A stretch of 64,000 nt of DNA from Verrucomicrobium spinosum DSM 4136 = JCM 18804 (GCF_000172155.1 NZ_ABIZ01000001.1:7473105-7537104); one strand, 5' to 3'. Counted from the first letter of the stretch, positions 18,661-28,135 are shown. Translations and numbers: made by a program. The notes: generated by a model from the letters alone, not told the origin.

Positions 18661-18820
18661 CAATTATTTCCTAGAATTAATTAATAATTCACCGGGTGCC
18701 CCGCTCCGTATCTGCGGACTCCCCCTCTGCCCTCTCCCCAAACGATTGGAGGCGCGGCACCGGCTTTCACCAGCTTCCGCGCCTCCAGCAATTGTTTCCT
18801 AGAATTAATTATTATATCAC
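18661..18820. repeat. Pair of AT-rich 32-bp direct repeats flanking a hairpin
   Basis: Copies at 18661-18692 and 18789-18820 match at 28 of 32 positions and share the core TTTCCTAGAATTAATTA. They stand out as nearly all A/T in GC-rich surroundings. The second copy includes the stop codon of the TIGR02597-like gene, so the first may be the leftover 3' tail of a lost tandem paralogue. That origin is inference. Confidence 0.75.
18748..18786 (-). terminator. Hairpin downstream of the TIGR02597-like gene
   Basis: A perfect 10-bp stem GGAGGCGCGG / CCGCGCCTCC (18748-18757 and 18777-18786) encloses a 19-nt loop. It lies about 30 bp past the stop codon of the minus-strand gene. No clear T-run follows, so it may be a weak terminator or an mRNA-stabilising structure. 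Confidence 0.4.
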
Positions 18821-19821
18821 AAGCCGTTGTAGAGGGTGTTGGGCACCATCTTGACGTTGGCAGTGGCACCGCGGCGCTCAAAGCTGAAGGCGGAGGGGAA
18901 GGGCGTGCTGCCCTTGTCCACATCCCCCTGGCCCACCTGCTTCCAACCAGCGGTCACCGATGGTGGGGAGGCGGTGGCATAGTAGAACTGATCCCAGCCA
19001 CCGGTGGCATTGGGGATCCACACAATGTCGGCCGTGGTTTCCGTCCCTTGAAGCACCTGGGTGCTCAAACCGCTGTTGGCCAGGGTCGAACCCGTGGGAT
19101 ACACGGTGTTGAGAGGGAGGTTGGTTCCGTTGGCGACCGGGAAGAACGTGGGCGTGGTCCGCAGCGATCCGGTGAAAGTGATGGTCAGGTTCGTGAAGTC
19201 ATTCCGGGTGATCCAGAGACCATCCACGTGATAGACCGGTGTCCCGGCAGCATCCGCCGCACCACTGTTTACCTCACGCCAACCAGCCGCCGCCGTGGAG
19301 TAGAACACATACTTGTACCCGCCTGCACCGTCCGGCACATAGACCAGGTCTGCACTGCCATTCCACGTGGCCGTGGGACACGGCTTCAGGCCGGCGGAGT
19401 TGGTGGCTCCAAACAGCGTGGTGATCGTGTGCGCAGCTCGAACCTCATAGGTGTCCCCAGGAGCCGAAAAGCTGGAAAGATCATCCTCCGTCGTGAGCAC
19501 CCGCTGGGCGATGGTCGTGACCGGGCTGGCGATGCCCTTGTTCGTTCCACTGGTGATCTCCACCCAGAGATTGCTCTGCCCCGCCAGTGCCACGTTGAAA
19601 TCAACGTTGTTGTCGGTCAGGCTGTTTGCCGCCTCCGCATCGAGTTTGCCAGAGGCCAGCACCGGTCGGACAAAGTTGACCCCCACCAGTGTGGTGGACC
19701 AGGCGCGCGCAGTAACTTTGTGAAATCCCGCCAGTTTTGACGGAACGGTGGACGGGGCTTGCCCCATGAGGTTGGTGACAGCGGCAACCACGGTGCCGAC
19801 GAGGAAGAGCGATTTATTCAT
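18817..19821 (-). CDS. Secreted protein, TIGR02597-like (Verrucomicrobia family)
   Basis: The 334-residue product has a signal peptide (MNKSLFLVGTVVAAVTNLMG, cleavage near QA). The body is rich in beta-strand, Thr, Ala and Gly. It includes the repeated pattern of a number-like element and 'WR/WKQV' segments (VFYSTAAAGWREV, FYYATASPPSVTAGWKQV), plus RAAHTITTLFG. I recognise this as resembling the TIGR02597 family of exported Verrucomicrobial proteins, whose function is unknown. It is divergent from the DUF1800 gene, with which it shares a 165-bp AT-rich promoter region. It is not part of the T2SS operon, which runs on the other strand. Confidence 0.75.
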   Translation of the reverse strand: MNKSLFLVGTVVAAVTNLMGQAPSTVPSKLAGFHKVTARAWSTTLVGVNFVRPVLASGKLDAEAANSLTDNNVDFNVALAGQSNLWVEITSGTNKGIASPVTTIAQRVLTTEDDLSSFSAPGDTYEVRAAHTITTLFGATNSAGLKPCPTATWNGSADLVYVPDGAGGYKYVFYSTAAAGWREVNSGAADAAGTPVYHVDGLWITRNDFTNLTITFTGSLRTTPTFFPVANGTNLPLNTVYPTGSTLANSGLSTQVLQGTETTADIVWIPNATGGWDQFYYATASPPSVTAGWKQVGQGDVDKGSTPFPSAFSFERRGATANVKMVPNTLYNGL

Positions 19822-19858
19822 GATTTTTGTTAATAAATCACGCTGAAAATAAGGGGAA

Positions 19859-19898
19859 TTGACCCCGTCTGTCTATACTAAATATAAAACGTATAGAT
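19859..19898 (+). promoter_or_regulatory. Candidate promoter with overlapping inverted repeat, upstream of DUF1800 gene
   Basis: TTGACC (19859-19864) and TATAAA (19883-19888) are spaced by 18 bp and face the DUF1800 gene. An inverted repeat GTCTATAC / GTATAGAT (19871-19878, 19891-19898) overlaps the -10 box and could be an operator. A further related TCATAGACC lies at 19933-19941. All of this is pattern only. Confidence 0.4.
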
Positions 19899-19986
19899 CT
19901 GCGCAAAATGTATTGACCGTTCTAAGCAAAATTCATAGACCTAAGCGCAGGATTATTTTTCATTAATCCCACTAACGCGTCAACAC

Positions 19987-22900
19987 ATGGTTATGACACG
20001 CTTCCATACGTCTGTGAAAATTGGGTTCGCTGTGGCCTTGGGAATGGCCGCTTCTGACGGGTACGCTGCCACTGACTACAACAATGATGGTTACGACGAC
20101 GTCTGGCAGCAACGCCACGGCATCACAGTTTCCTCATACCCGCTCACCAGCGACTACGATGGTGACGGCGTCACTAATCTGGCGGAAAGCGTCGCTGGCA
20201 CGGACCCAAAAAACTCGCTGGATGTCCTGGCCGTGACCAACATTGTGGTTTCAGGTGCCAACATTCAGGTATCGACCAAGACCCAGTCGGGCAAGCGTTA
20301 CAAGCTGCAAAGCAGTGCCGCCCCGAACGGCCCCACCTGGGCGGATGAAGGCAGCCCGCTGACCGGCAACGGCACCGTGCAAACCTTCACAGTCGCGATG
20401 GGCAGTGGCACGGCACCCAAGTTCTACCGGGTGCAGGCCGAAGACCAGGATACAGACGGCGATGGCATCTCTGACTGGGCCGAGGGGCTCATGGGAACCA
20501 ACGCCACGCTGGCCAACTCGCCCAACAACGCGTCTGGCGGAGTCGCCTCTGACAGCGAAACCCTGCGCAGCCTGATGTCGATCACCACCAGCGTGGTCAC
20601 GGCCAGTGCTTATGAAAAGGAAGCCACCACCGCCCGCCTGCGGCTGACCCGCTCCTACGGCACGATGCCACTAACAGTCTCCTACACCACGGCTGGCAAC
20701 ACAGACACCATCAAAGGATCCGCCGCCGCGGGTGACTACACGTTGAAAGACGCCGCCAATGTCGCCATTGGCAGCTCCTTCACCATTCCCTCCGCAGCGA
20801 CTCAGTACGATGTGCAGATCGCCCCGGTGCTGGACACCGCCAACGAAGTGCCGGAGATGCTGCGCCTCACCTTCCGCAGGGTGACAGGCAGCGTGACCAC
20901 CCAGCTGGGGAACACCCAGGCGGTACACATCCGGGATGCCACGAACACCACGGCCAACCGCAAGCTCTTTGTGGCCTATCTGGGGCGTGAAGGCGGCGCA
21001 GTGACCACCGCCACTGGCGTAGCCACGCTACTTCTCAACGGGGACAACACTTCCGCGGAAGTGAACTCCACCTTCAACAACCTGACCTCCCTCCAGAGTG
21101 CCTCCCACCTGCATGCGGCTCCCGCGGGCACCCCGCAGGCAAGCGGCCCGATCATTGAGAGCCTTGAGCTTGGCCAGGTAACAGCCCACGTGTACCCCAT
21201 CACTGCGGAGTCGGTGGCTCTATGGAATACCGATCAGGCCACGTTGGACAATCTCTACAACGGGTACATCTACATCAACGTTCATACCGCGAACTACGGA
21301 AGCGGTGAAATCCGTGGCAACTACGCTCTGGCCAACGGATCCGTCGCGCCGCCTCCGGCACCTGCGGCTCCCCCCACCTATGGCAGCACGGAGTTCCCGA
21401 ACCTCGCGGCCAGTGGAGTGAACAACAATCCGGCATTGGATCGGGACATCGCCCGCTTCCTCACCCAGGCCAGCTATGGTCCCACGCCGGAAAGCATCCA
21501 GGAGGTGAAAAACCTCATCGCCGCCAATGGCAACAACGCCATCAACGGCTACACGGCCTGGATCAACAAGCAGGTCGATCTGGCCCAGACGCCCTCACCA
21601 TCCCTGACCACCCTGGTGCAGGCCGCCGATGTGGAAGAGTTCATCATCCGCAACAACAAGCCGGTCACCTACGGCAACGATCCGCAGTTTGGTGGCAACT
21701 CCACCCAGTGGAACGGCACCACCCGGGCCTGGGATGCCAGCAGCATCTGGAACAACAACTACCCCTTCCAGAACAACCGCCGCCGTGAGTGGTGGACATT
21801 GGTGCTGCAAAGCAAGGACCAGCTCCGTCAGCGTCTGGCCCTCGCCCTGAGTGAGATCGTGGTGATCTCTGAAAATGACGGCACGGTCTCCACCTACCAC
21901 TACGGTGCCTCAAACTACTGGGACATGCTGGCGCAAAACGCGTTTGGCAAATACCGCACCATCCTGGAGAACGTGACCTACAGCCCAATGATGGGCATCT
22001 ACCTGAGCCACCTGAAAAACCAGAAGGCAAACGGCCAGATCAGCCCGGATGAGAACTACGCGCGTGAAATCATGCAGCTCTTCTCCATCGGTCTGGTCCT
22101 GCGCCACCAGGACGGCAGCCTCCAGCTCAGCACGAGCGGCCTGCCTGTCTCCACCTATGACCAGACGGACATCACAGAACTGGCGCGCGTCATGACGGGA
22201 CTCAGCTTTGGCAAACGCAACGCCACCGTGGTGGGCGCCCCCACTTACCCGACTGCCACAAACCAGGCAATCGGTGCCGTGGAAGACAACACGAACTTCT
22301 TCCAGGGCGGTGGCCACCGCTTCTGGCAGGCCTCCTGGGTGAACCCCATGAAGATGTTCGACGCCTACCATGACTTTGCCGCGAAGACCCTCTTCGCAGG
22401 CAAAGCGGGCGCCACCACGATCCCGGCCCGGACCAACAACACCACGCCTGAATCGGAAGGCAATGCGGATGTGATCGATGCGCTCAACGCGCTGGCTGGC
22501 AACCCCGCCAGCAGCACCTACAATGGCCACCCGAACACCCCGGTGTTCATCAGCCGTCTGCTCATCCAGCGGTTTACCACCTCGAACCCCAGCGCCGGCT
22601 ACCTGTACCGCGTCACACAGAAGTACAAGGACACCAACGGCAATCTGGGTGAGGTGATCAAGGCCATCCTGCTGGACTACGAAGCCCGCAACCTGAACAC
22701 CGCAGATTCCGTGGTGGCATCTGGCAAGGTGAAGGAACCGCTCCTGCACTTCACCGCCATGATTCGCGCTGTGAAGAGCTACACCGGCTCTCCGCTGGCT
22801 GCGCTGAACACGATGCCCGTGGCCTTCACCGCCACCGAGTCCCCGGTGACCACAGCCTATCCGGCCACAGAGCTCGCCAAGTTCCCGGCTGGGGCCGTGC

Positions 22901-23661
22901 GCTTCCGATTCTTCGACACCACAGGCTCCGTCACCCAGTCTCCACAACGCGCGCCCAGCGTGTTCAACTGGTTTCTTCCGGACTATGTGATGCCCGGGCC
23001 GCTGGCCACTGCTGGCCTCTTTGCCCCCGAGCTGCAGGTGGCTACTGAGTCCAACGTGGTGAACGTGGTCAACTCGCACTACAACATCCTCTTCACCTCG
23101 GTGCCACCAACGGTGAAGGCGGGTCGCGGGCTCGACGACTACTTGAACCTCGCCTCCTATCGCAGTGCGGCCGGGGTGCAACTCACCGTGCCAACCTACG
23201 CCGTCTCTGCCGGATACTTCAGCGCGAACACCTTCGATCCCGCAGGTGCCACCACGCAGCCCGGAGACATCAACAACCAGGTGGACAACTTGATTCCCAA
23301 GTTCGACGACCTGATCACGCTGTACACCAACACCTACACCACCACGCTCGCCGCCCAGTATGCGCCTGCTGCGGTCCCGGCCACTCCGGGCACCACGCAG
23401 AAGCAGGCAGCCCATGCCGAAGCGGTGAAGGTGGTGCTGGACCAGTGCGACCTGCTCTTCACCTCCGGTTATCTGAAGGCGAAGTTCGGCAGCGCCGCCG
23501 CTCCGAACCCCCGCCAGTCCATCATTGACGGCGTCAACCTCATCGCGGCCAACAACCGGCACACGACGGATCCGACGAACTTCACCAATGATGCCCGCAC
23601 CCGGGTGCGCAACCTCCTCTACCTGGCGGTCAGCGCCCCTCAGGCCATCGTTCTCAAATGA
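19987..23661 (+). CDS. Secreted DUF1800 protein with calcium-binding, Calx-beta and CHRD-like domains (module 1)
   Basis: The 1,224-residue product begins with a signal peptide (FAVALGMAASDGYA) and a thrombospondin-3/dockerin-like calcium site (DYNNDGYDDVW, DYDGDGVTNLAE). A second DxDxDG site follows near 150 (DQDTDGDGISDWAEG). A Calx-beta-like domain lies at about 200-315, and a CHRD-like domain at about 325-455 (SASHLHAAPAG, YINVHTANYGSGEIRGNY). The DUF1800 domain fills about 480-1224, with RDIARFLTQASYGPTPESI, REWWTLVLQSKDQLRQRLA and SPDENYAREIMQLFSIGL. DUF1800 proteins are exported and nearly always paired with a DUF1501 gene, as here; their biochemical role is not established. A close paralogue lies at 32457-36107 on the other strand. 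Confidence 0.9.
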   Translation: MVMTRFHTSVKIGFAVALGMAASDGYAATDYNNDGYDDVWQQRHGITVSSYPLTSDYDGDGVTNLAESVAGTDPKNSLDVLAVTNIVVSGANIQVSTKTQSGKRYKLQSSAAPNGPTWADEGSPLTGNGTVQTFTVAMGSGTAPKFYRVQAEDQDTDGDGISDWAEGLMGTNATLANSPNNASGGVASDSETLRSLMSITTSVVTASAYEKEATTARLRLTRSYGTMPLTVSYTTAGNTDTIKGSAAAGDYTLKDAANVAIGSSFTIPSAATQYDVQIAPVLDTANEVPEMLRLTFRRVTGSVTTQLGNTQAVHIRDATNTTANRKLFVAYLGREGGAVTTATGVATLLLNGDNTSAEVNSTFNNLTSLQSASHLHAAPAGTPQASGPIIESLELGQVTAHVYPITAESVALWNTDQATLDNLYNGYIYINVHTANYGSGEIRGNYALANGSVAPPPAPAAPPTYGSTEFPNLAASGVNNNPALDRDIARFLTQASYGPTPESIQEVKNLIAANGNNAINGYTAWINKQVDLAQTPSPSLTTLVQAADVEEFIIRNNKPVTYGNDPQFGGNSTQWNGTTRAWDASSIWNNNYPFQNNRRREWWTLVLQSKDQLRQRLALALSEIVVISENDGTVSTYHYGASNYWDMLAQNAFGKYRTILENVTYSPMMGIYLSHLKNQKANGQISPDENYAREIMQLFSIGLVLRHQDGSLQLSTSGLPVSTYDQTDITELARVMTGLSFGKRNATVVGAPTYPTATNQAIGAVEDNTNFFQGGGHRFWQASWVNPMKMFDAYHDFAAKTLFAGKAGATTIPARTNNTTPESEGNADVIDALNALAGNPASSTYNGHPNTPVFISRLLIQRFTTSNPSAGYLYRVTQKYKDTNGNLGEVIKAILLDYEARNLNTADSVVASGKVKEPLLHFTAMIRAVKSYTGSPLAALNTMPVAFTATESPVTTAYPATELAKFPAGAVRFRFFDTTGSVTQSPQRAPSVFNWFLPDYVMPGPLATAGLFAPELQVATESNVVNVVNSHYNILFTSVPPTVKAGRGLDDYLNLASYRSAAGVQLTVPTYAVSAGYFSANTFDPAGATTQPGDINNQVDNLIPKFDDLITLYTNTYTTTLAAQYAPAAVPATPGTTQKQAAHAEAVKVVLDQCDLLFTSGYLKAKFGSAAAPNPRQSIIDGVNLIAANNRHTTDPTNFTNDARTRVRNLLYLAVSAPQAIVLK

Positions 23662-23718
23662 CCGTGTTCCGCGTGATGTTGTTTCAAGTATCCACCAACC
23701 TTTTCCAGGCTTCCAAAC

Positions 23719-25335
23719 ATGAATCTACTGTTTCGTCGCAAAAATGAGCCCAGCCGCCGCCAGTTCCTCGTTCAGACGGGGTGCTCCGCCATGGGCATCA
23801 CCAGTGTGGTGAACACGCTGGCCCACCTCAAGCTCATGCAGGGTGCGCTCAATGCGCAGTCCGGCGGCAGTGGCTACAAGGCCCTGGTCTGTGTCTTCCT
23901 CAACGGGGGCAACGACTCCAACAACATGCTGCTGCCCTTCACTGGCACCGCCCGTACCGACTATGAAGCGGGTCGCGGGGTGCTCACCATCCCCACAGCC
24001 AACGCCAATGCCGCGCTTAATGCCCTCCAGATCAATGCCACCAACGTTGCTGAAAGCGATCCGTTGGGCGGCTATCTGGGCACCTTTGGCGTACATCCAA
24101 AGTTCAACCACGTCAAAACCATGTTTGACACCGGGGAGCTGGCCTTCGTCGCGAATGTTGGCACCCTCACCCAGCCCGGTGTAACTCGCGCCAACTACGC
24201 CACGGCCTCCAAGCCTCCGCAGTTGTTTTCGCACTCGGACCAGCAGGTGCAGTGGCAGAGCTCCATCCCAGACAAGCCCTTCACCAGCGGCTGGGGCGGT
24301 CGTGTCGCGGACCTGCTCGACCCGGTGTACAACCCCACCACGGGGAATGCTTCCATGTCGGTCTCCATCTCCGGCGTGAACAGCTTCCAGGTCAGCCCCA
24401 CCGGTGTGGTGGCTCCCTACGTGATGACTAGCAGCGGGGTGGTGAGCTTTGGCGGTTATGGCACGAACTACGCGAGTGCGGTGAACAACCCCAGTCTGCT
24501 CTTCCAGGCCGCCAACTACAAGACGGGTGAGCAGGGCCGACGTCTTCAGGCGTTTGAGAACATCCTGCAGATGACCCATGCCAGCCTGCTGGAGAACGCC
24601 TATAATGGTGTGGTCATGAACGCCCGTGTCACAGAAGGCATGGTGGGCACCGCCCTTCAGGGCACGGCGGGGGCCACCGCCGGCACCAGCACGCTGGACA
24701 CGGTCTTCAATGACGCATTCGTGGGTTCAGGGTTTAATGCCAACAACGACTTCACCAACCAGATGAAGCTCGTGGCCCGCCTCATCGCCGGCCGCTCATC
24801 CCTCGCCAACACGCGCCAGATCTTCTTCGTCCAGCAGGGTGGCTTTGACACCCACACCACGCAGATCCCGGCTGGCAGCAACACGGGCGGCCACACCGGC
24901 CTGATGAACAACCTCAATTGCACGCTCAAAGGCTTCCGCGACGCGCTCACCTCCCTGGGGGTGTTCGACAATGTGGTCACCTTCACCGCTTCCGACTTCA
25001 CCCGTACCTTCACGGCGAACAAGGGCGACTCCTCTGCGGGCAGCGACCATGCCTGGGGTGGACACGCCATCGTCATGGGCGGTGCGGTCAAGGGCCAGCG
25101 GGTGTACGGGAAGTTCCCCGTGCTCAAGCTCGGTGCTGCCACTAACAGCATCGACTCCACCGGAGCCAGCGGTCGCTGGATCCCGAGCTCCAGCGTGGAC
25201 CAGTACGCCTCTGTGCTGGCCAAGTGGCTGGGCGTGGGCGATGCGCAGCTCGCCAACATCTTCCCAAACCTGAGCCGCTTCAACAGCCCCTCCAGCGCGG
25301 CGGCCAACCTGGATTTCCTGGACTTCGCCGTCTGA
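23719..25335 (+). CDS. DUF1501 protein, predicted Tat substrate (module 1)
   Basis: The 538-residue product has a twin-arginine signal (SRRQFLVQTG at about 12-21), followed by a hydrophobic stretch and Ala-x-Ala-like site (GALNAQ). The DUF1501 domain includes VFLNGGNDSNNMLLPF, QVQWQSSIPDKPF, FFVQQGGFDTHTTQ and SDFTRTFTANKG, then SDHAWGGHAIVMGGAVKG. The family belongs to the alkaline phosphatase/sulfatase-like superfamily. Folded export through Tat would fit a metalloprotein. It lies 57 bp after the DUF1800 gene and is probably in one operon with it. A strong terminator follows at 25354-25397. The paralogue is at 30755-32374. Confidence 0.92.
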   Translation: MNLLFRRKNEPSRRQFLVQTGCSAMGITSVVNTLAHLKLMQGALNAQSGGSGYKALVCVFLNGGNDSNNMLLPFTGTARTDYEAGRGVLTIPTANANAALNALQINATNVAESDPLGGYLGTFGVHPKFNHVKTMFDTGELAFVANVGTLTQPGVTRANYATASKPPQLFSHSDQQVQWQSSIPDKPFTSGWGGRVADLLDPVYNPTTGNASMSVSISGVNSFQVSPTGVVAPYVMTSSGVVSFGGYGTNYASAVNNPSLLFQAANYKTGEQGRRLQAFENILQMTHASLLENAYNGVVMNARVTEGMVGTALQGTAGATAGTSTLDTVFNDAFVGSGFNANNDFTNQMKLVARLIAGRSSLANTRQIFFVQQGGFDTHTTQIPAGSNTGGHTGLMNNLNCTLKGFRDALTSLGVFDNVVTFTASDFTRTFTANKGDSSAGSDHAWGGHAIVMGGAVKGQRVYGKFPVLKLGAATNSIDSTGASGRWIPSSSVDQYASVLAKWLGVGDAQLANIFPNLSRFNSPSSAAANLDFLDFAV

Positions 25336-25353
25336 GATTTCTGAAACCTCCAA

Positions 25354-25397
25354 GGCTCCGGCAAACAATGGTTGCCGGGGCCTTTTCTTTTCTTTCT
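25354..25397 (+). terminator. Rho-independent terminator after DUF1501 gene (module 1)
   Basis: An 11-bp stem (GGCTCCGGCAA / TTGCCGGGGCC, one G-U pair) is followed directly by a pyrimidine tract rich in T (TTTTCTTTTCTTT). It lies 18 bp past the DUF1501 stop codon, so the following GspG-like gene probably has its own promoter or is reached by read-through. Confidence 0.85.
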
Positions 25398-25407
25398 ACT
25401 AGCTGCC

Positions 25408-25935
25408 ATGCCCTCCTCTCAAAAGTCGCGGAGCACGTTATTGTTGATCATTGCCGGCATCGCTGTTGCTGCAGTGGTGGCGGTATTTATAATCCGATCC
25501 TCCCCGGACTCGGCCTCGCCTGCCATGCCCGGCAAACCCATCGCAGAAGCTCCCAAACCTGCCCAGCCAGTGGTGGACCTGGGGCCCATAGCCGTCCACC
25601 CATCAGCGCCTGAACTGGCCGCCCAGCTCACCCGAAATGACCTGGACACCATGGCGCGAATTGAGGCGGTGAACCAGATCCTGTATGTGTACCGCCAGGG
25701 TTTTGGCGGCAATCCCTCCGGCCAGAACGAGGACATCGTGGCCGCGATCTTGGGCGGGAACGAAAAGCGCACCGCCCTGCTGCCCAGGGATTGCCCCGCC
25801 ATCCAGGACGGAAAGCTGGTGGACGAATGGGGCACCCCTTACTGGTTCCATTCCGTGACCGCCAAGGTGATGGAGATTCGCTCTGCCGGGCCTGATCGCG
25901 AACTTTTCACCAATGATGATGTCTTCGTCCAATAA
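25408..25935 (+). CDS. Membrane-anchored protein with GspG-like C-terminal domain (module 1)
   Basis: The 175-residue product has a short polar N-terminus and one transmembrane helix (LLLIIAGIAVAAVVAVFII), then a Pro-rich linker. Its C-terminal domain ends in VDEWGTPYWFHSVTAKVMEI and SAGPDRELFTNDD, which mirrors the end of GspG pseudopilins (DPWG.PY ... GPDG..GTDDD). There is no FTLxE prepilin site, so it should stay anchored by its helix rather than polymerise. The ATG at 25408 was chosen over a TTG at 25372 that lies inside the terminator hairpin. The paralogue is at 30122-30658, also beside a DUF1501 gene. Function unknown. Confidence 0.8.
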   Translation: MPSSQKSRSTLLLIIAGIAVAAVVAVFIIRSSPDSASPAMPGKPIAEAPKPAQPVVDLGPIAVHPSAPELAAQLTRNDLDTMARIEAVNQILYVYRQGFGGNPSGQNEDIVAAILGGNEKRTALLPRDCPAIQDGKLVDEWGTPYWFHSVTAKVMEIRSAGPDRELFTNDDVFVQ

Positions 25936-25939
25936 CTCC

Positions 25940-28072
25940 ATGTCGTTACTGATCCGGAAGCTCCGGCGGCTACCTCTCGCCCTCTGCTGGGGAGCCGGTG
26001 CGCTGGCGGCAACTGCCGCCGAGCCGCCGCCCGCCTGGCGTTGTCTTTCCGCCATGGCCTGGCAGCGGGAGCAAGAGTTTCAAAAACCTGCCAACGAGGA
26101 ACAGGCCTTTCGGAATGGACCGTTCGACCTGCCCGTGATTCCTGATCCCGGCCCGCGGGCCGCCTTCCTGCCTTGGGCAATGACAGGCGTCTCCGCAGAG
26201 GTGAAGGCGCGGCTCGTGGAGGGCGTGCGACACCTGCATGCGCTGGACGACACAGCGGCCGAACGTTGTTTCCGCGATGCCGCGCGGCTGGATGCAAAAT
26301 GCGCCGCCGCTTGGCTGGGGCTGGCCATTGCCAATGAGAAGCTGCCCTCCCGGGCCCTCTATTTTCTGGATCAAGGAACTGCCGCCGCAGAAGGCAGGCC
26401 CGAGGCAGCATGGTACGATCTGTATCGCGCCCTTTTCCAAACCGTACAATCCCGCGATCTATCAGACCGGCTCATCACCCTGGCCGATGGCATTGAAGCC
26501 ACACAGAAGTCAGGCAAGCCCCTGCCAGGAGCCCTGGCCATGGCGCTGCGCTACCGCATGCTCGCCTCACATGTGTCCGGACTCCCTGTGAAGAACGTCG
26601 AGTTAGCCGATGCCCAACTGCTGGCCTGGACGAAGCAACCGGGCGGCGACATCCTGCTGCCCTACACGGTGCTCTTGTGGACGAAGACGGATCCGGCCCG
26701 CGCCTCCTCACGGGTGGAGACACTGGTGCAGAAGTGGCCTCAGCCAGCCATGCAACGGCTCGCGGCCGACCCTCTGCTCGCCGCCGGGAATCTCCGCGGG
26801 GCCATGGGCCACCTTGAGGTCGCCTACCAGGCAAAGGCACCGTACGAAGCTGTTGCGTTGGAAACCACCGGTCAGACCCAGCAGAGATGGGACCGGGGCG
26901 CCTCGCTGGCCTGGACGCTCTATCACTCCGGCGCGGCAGCTTCGGCATTGGATACGGCCAGCAGCCTGCTTGGTCAGGCCCGCAAGCCCGGCTTCACTGG
27001 CCTGGAGGCGGTGGATGATGACCCGTCCGGCATCTACCTGGAAGGCCTTAAACTACGGGCCCAGCTCATGATGGCCACTGGCGACTGGGCGGGGCTGGCA
27101 ACATGGATGCAGGAAATCACCACGAACTCTGACGGGCTGGTGCAGAAGCTGCACAGCCAGTACTTCGGCATGCTCGCCGCCGCTGGTTCAGGACGGCGCG
27201 CGGAACTGGTCAAACTGCGTCCTTCTTTGAAGCAGACTGCGGACCTGGTGCAGGCCACCCCCTATCTCAACCGCCATGGGCCGCTCGCGATTCGCATGGT
27301 GCGTGGCGCCGATGCTTTTGCAGATCTGTGCCAGGGCCGGGTGTCTCCCTTTTTGAAAGATGTGGTGGACGTGCCTGCCTTGGTGCTGGCACCAAAGGTG
27401 GCGGCCGCCGGGGCCAAAGACGGAGCCATCGCCATGCTGGAGGAGGCACTGGGAAAACAACCCGGCTCCAAGCCTCTGCTGGCGGCGCTGGAGAACATCA
27501 AGAACCCAGGCGCGGTACAGACAGCCTCCCCGGGGGCCGATGCGGCAACAGCAGCCGAAGAAGCCAAGTATGGTTGGCTGGCACCGATGGCTCCGCCCCT
27601 CGCACTGCCGGACAAGAATGGCTCCGTCGTGGATCTGGCTGCCTATCGTGGCCGACCCGTGCTGGTCATCTTCTTCCTGGGCGGCGGATGCCCCCATTGC
27701 GTGGAGCAGCTGCAGAAGTTCCGGCCTCATGTGCCATCCTATCATCTCGCAGGCATTTCGTTGCTCACAGTCAGCACGGATCCTGTTTCAGACCTGGCGT
27801 TGACGCTAGGAGGCAAATCAGAGCTGGATCCCGACCTCCCCTTTCAGATCCTTTCTGACTCGAGCCTGAGCACTTTCAAAGCCTGGAAGTGCCATGATGA
27901 TTTCTTGAACAAGCCCATGCACGGAACCTTCCTGCTGGATGGCGAAGGACGGGTGCTGTGGAGCGACATCAGCCATGATCCGTATGTGCAGGCGGGTTAT
28001 CTGCTGGGCGAGTGCAGGCGGTTGTTGAAGGTGGGCAGTAGTGAGGTGCCTGGGGGCAAGGGTAAAGGGTAG
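25940..28072 (+). CDS. Exported TPR protein with C-terminal thioredoxin-like (AhpC/TSA-type) domain
   Basis: The 710-residue product has a signal peptide (LPLALCWGAGALAATAAEP). The N-terminal half has TPR-like helices (FRDAARLDAKCAAAWLGLAIA). The C-terminal 155 residues are a redoxin fold: APPLALPDKNGSVVDLAAYR, then RPVLVIFFLGGGCPHCVEQL. The CPHC active site, at about 583-586, is the DsbA-type motif, so a periplasmic thiol-disulfide role is plausible. The ATG at 25940 follows the previous stop by 4 bp; an in-frame start at 25913 overlaps it by 23 bp. It probably forms a unit with the GspG-like gene. The second module (30122-36107) has no equivalent of this gene in the window. Confidence 0.85.
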   Translation: MSLLIRKLRRLPLALCWGAGALAATAAEPPPAWRCLSAMAWQREQEFQKPANEEQAFRNGPFDLPVIPDPGPRAAFLPWAMTGVSAEVKARLVEGVRHLHALDDTAAERCFRDAARLDAKCAAAWLGLAIANEKLPSRALYFLDQGTAAAEGRPEAAWYDLYRALFQTVQSRDLSDRLITLADGIEATQKSGKPLPGALAMALRYRMLASHVSGLPVKNVELADAQLLAWTKQPGGDILLPYTVLLWTKTDPARASSRVETLVQKWPQPAMQRLAADPLLAAGNLRGAMGHLEVAYQAKAPYEAVALETTGQTQQRWDRGASLAWTLYHSGAAASALDTASSLLGQARKPGFTGLEAVDDDPSGIYLEGLKLRAQLMMATGDWAGLATWMQEITTNSDGLVQKLHSQYFGMLAAAGSGRRAELVKLRPSLKQTADLVQATPYLNRHGPLAIRMVRGADAFADLCQGRVSPFLKDVVDVPALVLAPKVAAAGAKDGAIAMLEEALGKQPGSKPLLAALENIKNPGAVQTASPGADAATAAEEAKYGWLAPMAPPLALPDKNGSVVDLAAYRGRPVLVIFFLGGGCPHCVEQLQKFRPHVPSYHLAGISLLTVSTDPVSDLALTLGGKSELDPDLPFQILSDSSLSTFKAWKCHDDFLNKPMHGTFLLDGEGRVLWSDISHDPYVQAGYLLGECRRLLKVGSSEVPGGKGKG

Positions 28073-28135
28073 CAGCCCCCCAAGGTTCCTGGTCCGCAAA
28101 GAGGTCCGCTATCAGGGTTGGAGTACTTCCTTTAG

